A stretch of DNA of 64,000 bases from a virus. Of this stretch, positions 27,159 to 35,584 are shown piece after piece. The translations under genes and the position numbers were made by a program. The first letter of the stretch is position 1. Every line of letters starts with the position of its first letter. The stretch lies in the IMG/VR virus record IMGVR_UViG_3300028844_006431, positions 20,111-84,110 of that record, one strand, 5' to 3'. A model generated the notes under the pieces. It was not told the DNA's origin, did not search any database, and saw only the letters and a list, made by a program, of their open reading frames with translations.

Positions 27159-28439
27159 ATGGCTAGAGTAGATTCAATTCAAAAACCTACAACTCTTTTG
27201 ACTTTGAAAAAATCAAAGTCAGTAGCAAACGAAACTGCTGGAACATTAGCCGGTGAAATCATGCTGATTACAGATGATTTAGGTACTGTTCAGGGTGACA
27301 TTCGCATTTCTTCAGGTAGATACTATCATACTCTTCCTTTTGTTCAAGTAGGCTCAATTATTTATTACGCAGGAGAACACGTTCCTGATGGTTATCTTAT
27401 TTGCGATGGTTCACTTGTTTCACAAAGATTATATCCAGAACTATTTGATAAAATACAAAATTTTTGGTGGAAACGACCATTCAAACATGATAATCAACAA
27501 GATGCTACAGAAGTTTATTATGTAGGTTCAGGTGGAACTCGTCCAACGGGATCGTTAGAAACTTGGTTTTGGAGCAATTGGAAGATTAAATTTCTTCAAG
27601 AAGACCATCCTTCAGGTCCTCAATTTAATACATATGGCAAAATCTTTCAAGAAAGAGATGACCAATTTGAACCTTATTATCAAAAAATTCAGTATCCTTC
27701 ATGGACTAGATCTTGGATTTCCAGTGAAATATCATCTCAGGGTAATTTTTTATTTAATGGCGGTACAAATTTTAACGCAGAATTTAATGCTGCGTACGGT
27801 CGTCTTCCTGATCCAGCAATAGATATAGTTCGTGATCCTGTTTTTGCTTTACCCAACTTTACAAGTTTATATACGGCTGAAGCAACAGAAAGAGAAAAAT
27901 TACAAGGTTACTTTGTTCGTAATTTGAATGAAAATTATACAGAGTCGCATCCAGATTATTATAAAACTGAATATGATGAAAGAGGATTGTGGAATTGGTC
28001 TTATCATGATGGTTCAAATTATAGAAGTTCTGGACCAGTTGAATTTCATAAAATTATGAGAAGTTATAGTTCTCTTCAAGAAAATGAAGTTCGACGACAT
28101 CGACATCGACTTGAAGATGTTGGTGAAGGCCCGGGAAGGTCAGGTAAATCAGGCGCTCATGCTCATGATTATCATGGTTCTGTGAATTCTACCAATGGAG
28201 ATCCTTTAGGTAGAGCGGTTGCCGGAGTCGCCGGTAGAGAAGACCAATTCGGTAGAAGGGCAACAACAGTTGAAACTTTTGATTCTGGATGGCATAACCA
28301 TTTTGGTTATGTAGGGTTTGGACATTCTGTAGACCATGAGGAGCATGAAACTTATGTTGTCAATAAAAAAGATGAAACTCTGAATTCTATTGAAACAAGA
28401 CCATGGTCTTATTCAGTACAATTTTGTATAAAATACTAA
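27159..28439 (+). CDS. Tail-collar-domain fibre protein 1, 426 aa
   Basis: Residues about 65-100 (VGSIIYYAGEHVPDGYLICD-GSLVSQRLYPELFDKI) are a phage tail collar domain, as in T4 gp12 and related adhesins. An upstream GDIRISSGRYYHTLP section is shared with the next two genes. The C-terminal part is His-rich (RRHRHRL, AHAHDYHG, HNHFG), like the HxH metal-binding tips of T4 short and long fibres. It ends SVQFCIKY, parallel to its paralogues. It is the first gene after the late promoter. A receptor-binding or collar role in the virion is likely. Confidence 0.85.
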   Translation: MARVDSIQKPTTLLTLKKSKSVANETAGTLAGEIMLITDDLGTVQGDIRISSGRYYHTLPFVQVGSIIYYAGEHVPDGYLICDGSLVSQRLYPELFDKIQNFWWKRPFKHDNQQDATEVYYVGSGGTRPTGSLETWFWSNWKIKFLQEDHPSGPQFNTYGKIFQERDDQFEPYYQKIQYPSWTRSWISSEISSQGNFLFNGGTNFNAEFNAAYGRLPDPAIDIVRDPVFALPNFTSLYTAEATEREKLQGYFVRNLNENYTESHPDYYKTEYDERGLWNWSYHDGSNYRSSGPVEFHKIMRSYSSLQENEVRRHRHRLEDVGEGPGRSGKSGAHAHDYHGSVNSTNGDPLGRAVAGVAGREDQFGRRATTVETFDSGWHNHFGYVGFGHSVDHEEHETYVVNKKDETLNSIETRPWSYSVQFCIKY

Positions 28440-28453
28440 AGGTATAATTAACA

Positions 28454-30496
28454 ATGGCGTTACAATCAATTAAATCAGGAGCCTTCAAATTTTCAAAAAC
28501 AATTGAAAATCTTGATAAAGTTTCAACAGCAGGTTCAATTATTATTTCTGTAGATGATGATACAAATTTGACAGGTGATATTCGTGTTCATGATGGTGTA
28601 ACACCAGGAGGAATTTCTGCTCCTCCACCAGGAACAGTTTCTTATATTATTACTGAAAGAAAATTAATTGAAGAAGTATTTATAGCAAATGTTCATTCTG
28701 ATTTTATAACAACAGCGCCTGGAGGAATTGGCAACGCTATTTCATTTTCAGCAAATTATCCAGCTTCTGGTAATTTAGATACTGGTCCTTATCGTTTTTT
28801 TGGTATTCAAATAGAAACAGAACGTAAAGACATACCTTTGGATGCTATTGATGCTTTGAGTGATAAATTCTTTTTATTCCCAACACTAAGAGGAACGGGT
28901 GAGACAAAATTTGATATTACACATTTATTAAGAGATTCATCTACGGGATTTCAGTATCCTTATACAAGTGAATTAATGTCATCAAGTGCTAGTAATCCTA
29001 ATCGTAAAATCGAAAGAACTGGTTTAGTGATTCCCGATGATACTGAATTAAGCCGTTTTATGTATTCATTTGATGCTGATGCAAATACAATCACAATTTC
29101 TGCAGATGATTTTATTTTTCCTTTAAAGACAGGGGATAAAATAAAATTACAATATGTAGATGGTGATACAGGATTTCAAGATCCTGATGGTTGGTTTTAT
29201 TGTGATGGTAGAAGAGTGAAAAAAGAATTTTATTCTGCTTTGTTTCGTGAGATTGGTGATATATGGAATATATCACCAAGTGATAGAGATATCTTTGATC
29301 CAGGTTTTTATATAAATCGTGCTACTTTTCCATTTCAAGATATTCGTGAATATTTTTCACAAGGATTTGAAAAAAGATTTGATGTAAATTATTCAAACGG
29401 AAGAGTTCGTGTATTTAAAGCACCTTCGGGATTACCAAATGATATAGTTGAAGTTCCAACATCAGATTATACATTAGGGACAGCCGGAGATGGTCAGACT
29501 TATATTCGTTTTCCTGATGATAAAATACCGCAATCTGGAGAAAGAATTTTAGTTGTTGGAACTCCAGATAGTGATGAATTTCAAATACCAGATTTTCGTG
29601 GGTTTTATTTGCGGGCTTGGAATTCAAAAAGATTCATTGATACAAAAGGTGTAACTCATTACACGCCTCCTGGAATTCTATCAAAAAAACATTATGCTGT
29701 TCAAAAACACTCCCACTTTATAGGACTTGCCACTGGTGGTAAACACAAACATAAATATATACCTTGGGAATTTGGTGGAAATTCACCATTTGCAAAAGCA
29801 GTTTGGGGTGATTGGCCAACAAATATGCCAACTGGTGAAAACTCATGGCTGAGTTCGTATACTCATCACAGCCCAAGTTTAATTGGAACAGGGGAAGATT
29901 TTTATGGAAAATGGCAACATGATGCAACTGAAGCTGAAGTAGGAAGTAATATTGATATAAAACGAAGAACTAAGTTATGGCAAGTTGGAGTAGGAAATTA
30001 TTCAAAAGTAGAACCTGATAAAGCGCATAGAGGTTATAGTAATGCATCAGGATATCAAGATTGGTCTCTAGATGGTTCTTGGAATTATTCAAAAGATCAT
30101 GTTTCGTACGTTCTTGGTTCAGGGCCTTGTAATATGGTTGATTTTGGTCCTTCAAGAATTGAAAACACGACTTTTAATTATCGTCATAAACATTTTATAA
30201 AATTTTCAAAAACAATTATTGACCCAGGTGATATTCGTGGAAGAAGTTCAGCCGCTCTTGGATATGAAGGTCCAGGTTCAGGCATTTTCACTAATGGGCA
30301 TACATACCTAGGAACATCTCGAACTGGATGGCAAACTGAACATAACAATCAACCGGTATATGGTTACGAAAGCTATAACAGTGGTACTGGTGTATCAAAA
30401 GCTCAAGGTGGATATCGAGTTGAAGGTAGAGATACTACAAGTTTACATGAAGTTGATATCACAAATATAAAATTACCAACTTTTATAAAGTACTAA
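28454..30496 (+). CDS. Tail-collar-domain fibre protein 2, 680 aa
   Basis: MALQSIKSGAFKFSKTIENL leads into a TGDIRVHDGVTPGG motif and a long insert, then a tail collar element (DPDGWFYCDGRRVKKEFYSA-LFREIGDIW) near residues 240-275. FQIPDFRGFYLRAWN near 375-390 is the usual second collar signature. His-rich sections (KHSHF, KHKHKYI, YRHKHFIKF) suit metal-stabilised fibre tips. It ends TFIKY. Paralogue of the adjacent genes and one base from the third. Likely an alternative or complementary adhesin. Confidence 0.85.
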   Translation: MALQSIKSGAFKFSKTIENLDKVSTAGSIIISVDDDTNLTGDIRVHDGVTPGGISAPPPGTVSYIITERKLIEEVFIANVHSDFITTAPGGIGNAISFSANYPASGNLDTGPYRFFGIQIETERKDIPLDAIDALSDKFFLFPTLRGTGETKFDITHLLRDSSTGFQYPYTSELMSSSASNPNRKIERTGLVIPDDTELSRFMYSFDADANTITISADDFIFPLKTGDKIKLQYVDGDTGFQDPDGWFYCDGRRVKKEFYSALFREIGDIWNISPSDRDIFDPGFYINRATFPFQDIREYFSQGFEKRFDVNYSNGRVRVFKAPSGLPNDIVEVPTSDYTLGTAGDGQTYIRFPDDKIPQSGERILVVGTPDSDEFQIPDFRGFYLRAWNSKRFIDTKGVTHYTPPGILSKKHYAVQKHSHFIGLATGGKHKHKYIPWEFGGNSPFAKAVWGDWPTNMPTGENSWLSSYTHHSPSLIGTGEDFYGKWQHDATEAEVGSNIDIKRRTKLWQVGVGNYSKVEPDKAHRGYSNASGYQDWSLDGSWNYSKDHVSYVLGSGPCNMVDFGPSRIENTTFNYRHKHFIKFSKTIIDPGDIRGRSSAALGYEGPGSGIFTNGHTYLGTSRTGWQTEHNNQPVYGYESYNSGTGVSKAQGGYRVEGRDTTSLHEVDITNIKLPTFIKY

Positions 30497-30497
30497 A

Positions 30498-32975
30498 ATG
30501 TCTAGAAAAAATTATTTTTCAAATCGCATATCAATCAATCAAATTAAAGATGATTTAGGTATTATAGGTGATCCAAGCAGGGCTGCTTTAGAAAAACCTG
30601 GTATTCAAAGACTGAATAATTCAGCGATTCGTATAGTAAACAAGAGAGAATTTTCAGCATTTCGAGATTCTTTTATAACAACTGAAACTGCTTTTGATAC
30701 TTTCAACCAAAAAAAGACAACATCTTCAACTAAAACTTTGCACTATCGTGATCCAGTTTCAAACGCTCACGCACCAGAACCTTATAGTTGTTTTGATGGT
30801 CCTGACAAACCAACAAAAGGGCAAATTGTAGTTATTGAAAATCCTTATTATAAAGGTCAACTTGATGGTGATATACGAATTACAGATGGAGGTAAAAGTT
30901 TTTCCGGTGTAACATTCCCACCAACTGGAACTTTGGGATATTTTGCTTATGATGATAAAACACCAGACGGTTGGCTTGAATGTAATGGACAACCTGTTTT
31001 GTATCGTAAGAGATTAGGTCAAGGATATGTTGATACTGAATATACAAGATTATATGAAATTTTATATTCTTGGGGAATATTCACTGATTATACAGATATT
31101 ACACCAGATGCTACCTACGGTAAAGTTTTTCGAGCACCAAACTTAACAGGTTTCTTTGTTCGTGGTCTCAATGTAACAAGCACAGGCCTTGAAGATAATA
31201 GCAGTCTTCAAAGAAAACCTTTTGACCGAACAATCAACATTGATGTAGTTGATCATGAGCATACTGGATACAATCCTTATAATCGTCCTGAAAAAATTAC
31301 AAAAGTTTGGTTTCGAAGACCAAATTATACTCCACATCGTTCAGGTGAGTTGGGTCAGTGGGAAGATACATCAAGCCCGCCTCCAGATCCGGGTAGAGGT
31401 TACAGAAATCAAAATGGTTACAGACATCATAGGCGAGATGTTCATACCGCAAGATATGACAGTAATTCAGGTAATAAAATAGCTTATCAAGGTGATGGCG
31501 CTCAAGGAAGATACTGGTATCCAACACCTTCAACAGGATATGAAGTTTATTTCTTTGGCCGAGGTGGTGGAAAATTTTCTCTTTATGGAGAAACAAATCC
31601 ATATAGTTATGGTTGGGGCTATGATAAGTTATATTGGGATGATTATATGCTTGTTAATTATAAGTACTATAGAGGCGCTCCTAAAGGTTTGTGGATGTGG
31701 CATCACGATATTTGGCATCGCCATTCTAACTCAAATAGTCCATGGACTCATGGCTACATGAAAGTTTTTTATGCCAATGAAAAAAGCGCACATCCTTACG
31801 AAGGCGAAGGGGACGCAACTAAGGGACGCATCGATTACCAAACTTATGTTGAAGATTGGTCTCATGGAAATGATAATGGTACTTATCATCATGGAAATGC
31901 TGAAATGATGTGGGATGATTTATATGATTATAGTAACTTTGTTATAAATCTTGAGGTGGATAATCAAAACGCTGCTCAAACCACTGGCTGGTATAAAAAA
32001 TCATTTTCAAATGTTGGCCAATATTGTGACCATGCGCCTGATTATTTAATAGAAAACAAGCAAACGGTGTATCAACAAAATGTAGTTCTTCGTCAAAATA
32101 CTGGAAGACGATATGGAATATGGTGTGGTAAATATGCTAATCAATCATATTATTATAATTGGCAACGAGGTAGCGATTGGCACGATGAAGGTGTGACAGT
32201 TGGTGATGGTGCTGATAGTACTGGTAGATCGAATAGTCATATTTATTATCCAAATGCAAGTGTAGTTCGTAGAAAACATGAAAATGAACCCCCAACTGGG
32301 CCATATGGTACAGCTACAAGTTATAATGATAGCCAAGATGAATCAAAAAATAATTTTCGAAGAAATCCATGGATTTGGGGTTTTGACCGCCATTATCATA
32401 ATAATATTATGACATATTATCGTAGTACTTGGTTTCCAGATCCTGATCCAGCCTTAGGGTATTCTGGTTGGCAGTTTCCACAACATTCTGACCATACACG
32501 ATGTAATATTGATAAATTGACTTTAAGAAATGAGATTGGATGGAGGGCACTGAACAAAGATCGTTATGTTTATGATTCAAGCCGAGATGAAATTGATTAT
32601 TTTTATTGGTCAAATGAAGGTGGTGTTGTTTGGAAAGAAAGAGGTAGTAACAGTAGAAATGATGATTTAAAATCGATATATATGCAGGCTGGTCATAGTG
32701 GTATTACACGTCGAAGGTATATGGCAAAAAATGATACATACACTCCGCATAACGATCACTGGTGGGTATCTTTTTGTTACATAACAAAACCTTCTGTTGA
32801 TAGTTCTGGTAATGTTGAGGAGGCTCTACTAAATACAGGTGATAATGGAGCAAAAACTTCTTTAGCCGGAGATCACAATCATCTTGCTTTTGGTCATGAA
32901 GATAGTGTATTTTACCAAGGTCAAGAAGAAACAAGACCGCATAATGTGGCATTGAGAATGTTTATTAAGTATTGA
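30498..32975 (+). CDS. Tail-collar-domain fibre protein 3, 825 aa
   Basis: A GDIRITDGGKSFSG motif (residues about 118-131) and collar element (PTGTLGYFAYDDKTPDGWLE-CNGQPVLYRKRLG) near 137-170 are followed by VFRAPNLTGFFVRGLN. The long distal part is extremely rich in Tyr, Trp, His, Asn and Gly, as in receptor-binding tips. It ends DHNHLAFGHED and ALRMFIKY, the C-terminal pattern shared with the two upstream paralogues. Tail-adhesin role inferred. Confidence 0.85.
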   Translation: MSRKNYFSNRISINQIKDDLGIIGDPSRAALEKPGIQRLNNSAIRIVNKREFSAFRDSFITTETAFDTFNQKKTTSSTKTLHYRDPVSNAHAPEPYSCFDGPDKPTKGQIVVIENPYYKGQLDGDIRITDGGKSFSGVTFPPTGTLGYFAYDDKTPDGWLECNGQPVLYRKRLGQGYVDTEYTRLYEILYSWGIFTDYTDITPDATYGKVFRAPNLTGFFVRGLNVTSTGLEDNSSLQRKPFDRTINIDVVDHEHTGYNPYNRPEKITKVWFRRPNYTPHRSGELGQWEDTSSPPPDPGRGYRNQNGYRHHRRDVHTARYDSNSGNKIAYQGDGAQGRYWYPTPSTGYEVYFFGRGGGKFSLYGETNPYSYGWGYDKLYWDDYMLVNYKYYRGAPKGLWMWHHDIWHRHSNSNSPWTHGYMKVFYANEKSAHPYEGEGDATKGRIDYQTYVEDWSHGNDNGTYHHGNAEMMWDDLYDYSNFVINLEVDNQNAAQTTGWYKKSFSNVGQYCDHAPDYLIENKQTVYQQNVVLRQNTGRRYGIWCGKYANQSYYYNWQRGSDWHDEGVTVGDGADSTGRSNSHIYYPNASVVRRKHENEPPTGPYGTATSYNDSQDESKNNFRRNPWIWGFDRHYHNNIMTYYRSTWFPDPDPALGYSGWQFPQHSDHTRCNIDKLTLRNEIGWRALNKDRYVYDSSRDEIDYFYWSNEGGVVWKERGSNSRNDDLKSIYMQAGHSGITRRRYMAKNDTYTPHNDHWWVSFCYITKPSVDSSGNVEEALLNTGDNGAKTSLAGDHNHLAFGHEDSVFYQGQEETRPHNVALRMFIKY

Positions 32976-32985
32976 AAGGATTTTT

Positions 32986-33579
32986 ATGGCGAATTTAAAA
33001 AAATATAAAGATGTATGTGTAGTTGATGAAGATAATATTTTTGTTTCAATAGCAAGAGCATATTTAGATCCCAAAGATCCAACTCGTTATTTGGTTGGTG
33101 ACTCAAGTTTAGATGTTGAACCTCCTCTTGTTGATAAGCTTCAAAAACATCTTGCTAAATGGGATAACGAAGAAAAACGTTGGAAATATATATTGCGACA
33201 TGAATATGAAACGAATCCAGAAGCAGAAGAAAAATTTGAAGAACCTCCTCAAGCACCAATTGAAGGTTTTACTGAAGAGTCTGCTGAAACAGAAGCAATG
33301 GATATTTTATATTTTATTCGAGAAAATCGATTGAAAGATACAGATCCTTTTGTTCTTGTAGCCTATGAAAAGGGGACTGAAGTACCTAAATATATTCAAG
33401 AATATCGTCAAAAGCTAAGAGATATACCAAATAAAATTCGTGAAGGTAAATTTGAAAAGCCTGTTCTTTCTGATGTTTATAAAACAACTTCAGAAAATGT
33501 GAGAAGAACAAAAGCAACTGATTTGATTGTATTCAATCATTGGCCGAAAACTCCAGACAAAATTACACATGGACTCTAA
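32986..33579 (+). CDS. Tail-fibre-associated small protein, possible assembly chaperone, 197 aa
   Basis: MANLKKYKDVCVVDEDNIFV opens a protein whose C-terminal part includes VPKYIQEYRQKLRDIPNKIR. This resembles the YRQxLRDI motif of phage tail-fibre assembly and DUF4376-type proteins, commonly encoded right after fibres. An AAAGGA ribosome site precedes the ATG. Its N terminus resembles that of the next gene (KKYCVIDEKNKFV), so the two may be diverged duplicates. The role is inferred from motif and position. Confidence 0.6.
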   Translation: MANLKKYKDVCVVDEDNIFVSIARAYLDPKDPTRYLVGDSSLDVEPPLVDKLQKHLAKWDNEEKRWKYILRHEYETNPEAEEKFEEPPQAPIEGFTEESAETEAMDILYFIRENRLKDTDPFVLVAYEKGTEVPKYIQEYRQKLRDIPNKIREGKFEKPVLSDVYKTTSENVRRTKATDLIVFNHWPKTPDKITHGL

Positions 33580-34345
33580 TAAAAAATATTGTGTCATTGA
33601 TGAAAAAAATAAATTTGTAAAAGTTCTTGAAACAGACAGTGCTAATTATAACACAGTGTATGCTGTTCCACCATTTCTTCGAGCAAATGGGGAAGCTTTT
33701 TGGAAAAATCCAGGTTGGTCTATTAAAGTAAATCGTTCTGATCAAAAAAATCGTATTGCTCTATCTGAAGAAAAAGAAACAGCAATAAGAAATATCACAG
33801 AAATGACTGTGAAGAATAGAAAAATGAGCTATGTTGATTTTCTTATTGAACGACTTGAAAAAAGAATGGAACAGTATGATGAAATGGTGATTTTTTATTA
33901 TGAAAAAAGAAAATTACCAGAACAATTTACAGGTTATAAAAAGAAACTTCAAGATGCATTGAATAGAGTAAAAGAAAATTATCTAAATTTTGAATTTTAT
34001 TTTTTATATAAAGGTGACCAAAATCAGTCATTTTCTGAAACAGAAGAAAAAGAAACTATAAAAGTAATGATGGAGAATATTATTACTTCAAATGAAGAAG
34101 AATCAACTGATAGTGGTTTAACAGTACCACCAGGTGCTTTAGATAATATTCCTGAAGAATTAGAAATAAAATATACATTTGATTTGATTACGCAAAAGTT
34201 ATTTACTGATTATACATTTGACTTAAAGAGAATGTTTCCTGATTTACTTGAAGAAGAGTTAAATTATCCCCTTGAGCTAAATTATTTTGTAGATACCGTT
34301 TCAGATATTATAAAAGAAGAAGAAGCTGCTGCACTAAATCAATGA
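33569..34345 (+). CDS. Paralogous fibre-associated protein, 258 aa
   Basis: I place the start at ATG 33569 (MDSNKKYCVIDEKNKFVKVL), inside the end of the previous gene, because this gives an N terminus parallel to the upstream protein. An in-frame start at 33527 would add only shadow sequence. GYKKKLQDALNRVKENY (about 128-145) parallels the YRQKLRDI helix of its neighbour. The C terminus is strongly acidic. The function is unknown; fibre assembly or capping is inferred. Confidence 0.6.
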   Translation: MDSNKKYCVIDEKNKFVKVLETDSANYNTVYAVPPFLRANGEAFWKNPGWSIKVNRSDQKNRIALSEEKETAIRNITEMTVKNRKMSYVDFLIERLEKRMEQYDEMVIFYYEKRKLPEQFTGYKKKLQDALNRVKENYLNFEFYFLYKGDQNQSFSETEEKETIKVMMENIITSNEEESTDSGLTVPPGALDNIPEELEIKYTFDLITQKLFTDYTFDLKRMFPDLLEEELNYPLELNYFVDTVSDIIKEEEAAALNQ

Positions 34346-34500
34346 AAGAAGTACCAGAATCACTCAAGCTTGAGTTCACTATGGCAATTCGAGAATTACA
34401 AGATGAAATTAAAAAACAACAAGAACGAAAAATGATTCAACAGGCAATTGAAGAATCTTTTTCAGAAGATAAAAAATGGAAGAAGTTCCAGACGAATTAG
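34342..34500 (+). CDS. Small 52-residue helical ORF
   Basis: The ATG overlaps the preceding stop (ATGA). The product is MKEVPESLKLEFTMAIRELQ, then charged helical residues (DEIKKQQERKMIQQAIEES), ending KKFQTN. It looks like one long amphipathic helix. It overlaps the next small ORF by 25 bases. Tight coupling supports expression; the function is unknown. Confidence 0.55.
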   Translation: MKEVPESLKLEFTMAIRELQDEIKKQQERKMIQQAIEESFSEDKKWKKFQTN

Positions 34501-34583
34501 ATTCAGGGGACTTAGATTTTCTTTTCCGCCTCGTTGTTGAGGCTCGTAAAAATAAAGATCGGCACAAGAAAAAAAATACTTGA
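34476..34583 (+). CDS. Small 35-residue ORF overlapping the hsp20 promoter
   Basis: ATG 34476 gives MEEVPDELDSGDLDFLFRLV, then a basic tail RHKKKNT. The opening EVPDEL echoes the EVPESL of the overlapping 52-residue ORF. The TGA lies inside the TTGACA of the hsp20 promoter. Short, so existence is plausible rather than proven. Confidence 0.4.
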   Translation: MEEVPDELDSGDLDFLFRLVVEARKNKDRHKKKNT

Positions 34584-34608
34584 CAATTTACTCGAAGTAT
34601 GCTATATA
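34580..34608 (+). promoter_or_regulatory. Sigma70-type promoter for hsp20
   Basis: TTGACA at 34580-34585 and TATATA at 34603-34608 are 17 bases apart. The start point would fall near 34615, leaving a leader of about 80 bases before the hsp20 ATG. The -35 overlaps the stop codon of a small ORF. This marks a transcription unit independent of the late fibre genes. Confidence 0.8.
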
Positions 34609-34611
34609 TTA

Positions 34612-34638
34612 ATGCAGTGTGAATGGTTCGCACTGCAT
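34612..34638 (+). promoter_or_regulatory. 12-bp inverted repeat at the hsp20 transcription start
   Basis: ATGCAGTG pairs with CACTGCAT, extended by T-G and GAA/TTC around a TGG loop, giving a 12-pair hairpin with one wobble. It covers the predicted start point, so it could be a DNA operator or a 5' stem stabilising the leader. No U-run follows, so it is not an intrinsic terminator. Confidence 0.6.
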
Positions 34639-34675
34639 CAGCAATTGCTCGATTGAGGATTGCGTCTGACTAACC

Positions 34676-34694
34676 TTGCTTATTTAGGAGGCAA
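34676..34694 (+). promoter_or_regulatory. Weak hairpin covering the hsp20 ribosome site (possible RNA thermometer)
   Basis: TTGCTT at 34676-34681 can pair with AGGCAA-type bases at 34689-34694 (four Watson-Crick pairs, one U-G, one U-A), enclosing most of the AGGAGG site. Small heat-shock genes often carry weak, wobble-containing stems over their ribosome sites. Short and unproven. Confidence 0.3.
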
Positions 34695-34695
34695 T

Positions 34696-35187
34696 ATGTT
34701 TATTACAAATATATCTACCAATGAATTTGACCGTTTTCTACGTCATTCAATTAATGTATTTGACCACTTAGATGAAGTGTTTCGAGAATCTCGTTTCTCG
34801 AGCAACGTGACTTCAACGTTTCCCCCTCACAATATTCGCCAAAAAGATAATTCGTATCTGATTGAAATGGCTGTTGCTGGTTTCTCAAAAGATGAAATCA
34901 CAATCACAAAAGAAAAAGATTATTTACATGTGGAAGGAAAGAAAGCTGAAGATGAAAAGAACGATGAGTATCTAACTTATCGTGGCATCGCTTCACGTTC
35001 TTTTAAAAAGTCTTTTGTGTTAGGCAAAAACATGAAAGTCTTGGCTGCTGATGTGAAGGATGGATTGTTGTTTATTGGTCTTGAGAAGGAAGTTCCTGAA
35101 AAAGATAAACCTGAGACAATTGAAATCGGATCAGATGAAAATATATTGTCAAATATTGTTTCGAGTGTCAAGAAATTGGCCGCATAA
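34696..35187 (+). CDS. hsp20: Hsp20-family small heat-shock protein, 163 aa
   Basis: The start is ATG 34696, preceded by AGGAGG at ideal spacing. An alpha-crystallin domain spans about residues 40-140: PPHNIRQKDNSYLIEMAVAG, FSKDEITITKEKDYLHVEGK, YRGIASRSFKKSFVLGKNM and AADVKDGLLFIGLEKE. Small heat-shock proteins hold unfolding proteins in soluble oligomers. Phage-encoded Hsp20 is a hallmark of T4-like marine phages, where scaffold or baseplate folding has been suggested. It has its own promoter and a downstream terminator, so it is monocistronic. Confidence 0.92.
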   Translation: MFITNISTNEFDRFLRHSINVFDHLDEVFRESRFSSNVTSTFPPHNIRQKDNSYLIEMAVAGFSKDEITITKEKDYLHVEGKKAEDEKNDEYLTYRGIASRSFKKSFVLGKNMKVLAADVKDGLLFIGLEKEVPEKDKPETIEIGSDENILSNIVSSVKKLAA

Positions 35188-35197
35188 TATGAAGGAC

Positions 35198-35224
35198 GAG
35201 GTGACCAACAGGTCACCTCATTTT
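35198..35224 (+). terminator. Intrinsic terminator after hsp20
   Basis: GAGGTGACC (35198-35206) and GGTCACCTC (35211-35219) form a perfect 9-bp stem with an AACA loop, followed by ATTTT. It lies 11 bases after the hsp20 stop. The U-tract is short, but the GC-rich stem is unambiguous. Confidence 0.85.
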
Positions 35225-35225
35225 A

Positions 35226-35240
35226 AACACACACACCACA
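35226..35240 (+). repeat. CA-rich leader repeat copy 1
   Basis: AACACACACACCACA directly precedes the GGAG ribosome site of the 35249 gene. An identical 15-base copy occurs at 35560-35574 before the next gene. CA-rich leaders can aid ribosome loading by remaining unstructured. Confidence 0.7.
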
Positions 35241-35248
35241 GGAGAAAT

Positions 35249-35556
35249 ATGTCTTACTTCGATCTACATACCACCTTTCGGTCCACCCGCTACCAAGAAA
35301 TGCAAACTTATTTTAAGAATGAATATAAGCTTGACCACGAATGGGCTTTTAACAATTGGCTTGAATCAAAAACTGAAGCCAAAAAAAAAGTTTTTTCGCA
35401 TATTGCTGCGATCTTTGGAGTCTTGCTTTTCCTACGGAGCAACAGCTAAAAGAAAAATATTTAAGTCAGGCGACTGACCTTGTGGATCTTGAACATCGTT
35501 TAGAAAACTGGGATCGACGAAGTAGTCGCCAGAATAATTCAGGCGTAACATATTAA
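35249..35556 (+). CDS. Conserved T4-like phage protein, apparently made by -1 frameshifting
   Basis: ATG 35249 follows GGAGAAAT. The zero frame reads MSYFDLHTTFRSTRYQEMQT up to KTEAKKK, then runs out after 66 residues at 35449. The -1 frame from the A9 run onward continues FFAYCCDLWSLAFPTEQQLK, EKYLSQATDLVDLEHRLENW, and stops at 35556, giving about 101 residues. The -1 continuation looks like natural protein, unlike the zero-frame tail. Either the A9 run (35381-35389) promotes frameshifting or transcriptional slippage, or it hides an indel. The function is unknown. Confidence 0.65.
35381..35389 (+). promoter_or_regulatory. A9 slippery run (candidate -1 frameshift site)
   Basis: In the zero frame the run is GCC AAA AAA AAA GTT TTT TCG. 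Tandem AAA codons allow -1 re-pairing, and runs of nine A also cause polymerase slippage. It is followed by six T. The open -1 frame starts here. Confidence 0.5.
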
Positions 35557-35559
35557 TAT

Positions 35560-35574
35560 AACACACACACCACA
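35560..35574 (+). repeat. CA-rich leader repeat copy 2
   Basis: AACACACACACCACA is identical to the copy at 35226-35240 and lies just before the AAAGGT ribosome site of the 35585 gene. Two consecutive genes thus share the same 5' leader element. Confidence 0.7.
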
Positions 35575-35584
35575 AAAGGTAATT

